This document shows positions 63,512 through 64,000 of a stretch of 64,000 bases of DNA, one piece after another; the first letter of the stretch is position 1; each line of letters starts with the position of its first letter. A program made the position numbers and the translations under genes. The DNA lies in the NCBI RefSeq assembly GCF_001432305.1, contig NZ_KQ483358.1, forward strand, positions 2,787,710 through 2,851,709. The letters are read 5' to 3'. Source of the DNA: Curvibacter sp. PAE-UM. GTDB taxonomy: Bacteria > Pseudomonadota > Gammaproteobacteria > Burkholderiales > Burkholderiaceae_C. Below the pieces are notes generated by a model. The model did no database searches. It saw only the letters and a list, made by a program, of their open reading frames with translations, and had not been told where the DNA came from.

Positions 63512-64000
63512 TCAGCCTGCAAGAACTTGCGCGATCGCATCGGCAGCCAGTTTAGGTGTGTCGCGCTGCAATTCGGCATGCAGTGCCGTGAAGGTCTGCT
63601 CCAGCGCCGCGACACGTTCGGGCGCGTCCAGCCACTGCAGCGTGGCAGCAGCCAGCTTCTCAGGCGTGGCGTCATGCTGCAAGAGCTCGGGCACGACGAA
63701 ATCGCGGCACAGGACGTTAGGCAGGCCGACCCAAGGCTGCAGCTGCTTGCGCTTCATGATCTGGTAGGTCAGCCAGTTCACGGCATAGGAGATCACCATG
63801 GGCCGCTTGAACAGGGCGGCCTCCAGGGTGGCCGTGCCGCTGGCGATCAGGGTCACGTCACAGGCCGCCAGCACGGTGTGGGACTGACCGTCGAGGATGC
63901 GCAGGCGCCCTTCCATGCCCGCGGCGCGGGCGGCTTGCTCGATGCGCGCGCGCAGGGCGGGAATGGCCGGCACGATGAATTGCAGCTGCGGGCGGGACTG
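63512..64000 (-). CDS. lpxB: Lipid-A-disaccharide synthase LpxB, N-terminus outside the window
   Basis: The visible C-terminal 162 residues include [23 protein letters not shown] and [21 protein letters not shown], signatures of LpxB. It condenses UDP-2,3-diacylglucosamine with lipid X to form the lipid A disaccharide. The frame is open through base 64000, so the gene start lies off the window. lpxB-rnhB adjacency is common in proteobacteria and supports the assignment. Confidence 0.96.
   Translation of the reverse strand, partial: QSRPQLQFIVPAIPALRARIEQAARAAGMEGRLRILDGQSHTVLAACDVTLIASGTATLEAALFKRPMVISYAVNWLTYQIMKRKQLQPWVGLPNVLCRDFVVPELLQHDATPEKLAAATLQWLDAPERVAALEQTFTALHAELQRDTPKLAADAIAQVLAG

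Overview
Chromosomal segment of a high-GC betaproteobacterium, most likely Comamonadaceae (Rhodoferax/Hydrogenophaga/Polaromonas type). This is judged from protein wording (type B L31, AddAB instead of RecBCD, Acr3-type arsenic operon), the high-GC codon use and the intergenic repeat style. It is not a phage or plasmid: housekeeping genes dominate (rho, trxA, ftsH, glmM, folP, greA, carAB, rlmE, rnhB, lpxB). Both edges cut genes: a luciferase-like monooxygenase at base 1 and lpxB at base 64000. I see no tRNA, rRNA, CRISPR array, integrase or IS transposase.

Layout. 1-5474: a small redox/catabolic cluster (LLM monooxygenase, flavin reductase, TetR regulator, Gfo/Idh and 3-hydroxyisobutyrate-type dehydrogenases) and a HI0933-like flavoprotein. 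5624-11808: AddA/AddB-like recombination nuclease split by a 400-bp homopolymer-rich island. 11855-17181: trxA, rho, rpmE2, a GT-C-like membrane protein and a MATE exporter. 17198-27223: the phosphate locus phoR-phoB-phoU-pstBACS (minus strand), a divergent fasciclin lipoprotein, a periplasmic binding protein and ppx. 28370-30699: a lower-GC array of three gene cassettes, each ending at an integron attC site and lacking an integrase (a CALIN), inserted directly in front of tesA. 30897-38303: a lipid cluster (psd, class-III aminotransferase, Mpo1-like membrane protein, GT4 glycosyltransferase, lplT, ugd). 38403-41497: an EAL-GGDEF protein, a basic DNA-binding-like protein and sixA. 41838-46747: ppk and an agt-plcP-olsB-like operon. 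47449-50696: an arsenic operon with an unusual ATP-grasp-like gene. 50700-64000: housekeeping genes.

How it fits together. The unifying theme is phosphate. Pho-box-like paired heptamers (CTGTCAY-N4-CTGTCAY) stand in front of pstS, the fasciclin lipoprotein and ppk, and in both directions between the Mpo1-like gene and the GT4 gene; weaker ones precede the aminotransferase, ugd and the EAL protein. With PlcP-like phospholipase, Agt-like glycosyltransferase, OlsB-like acyltransferase, UDP-glucose dehydrogenase and LplT nearby, the window looks like a phosphate-starvation programme: import phosphate, handle polyphosphate, and replace phospholipids by phosphorus-free lipids. The Mpo1-like/aminotransferase/GT4/LplT/Ugd part is the best candidate here for an undescribed pathway.

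Two further items deserve attention. Two related intergenic elements (41500-41840 and 57264-57535) share a core but have different, mutually complementary stem arms, the compensatory pattern expected of a structured RNA or hairpin DNA element. The integron cassettes encode a DUF4393 (Abi-alpha-like) protein and an HNH-type protein, plausible defence cargo. Pho boxes, stems and attC sites were read by eye; nothing was searched against a database.
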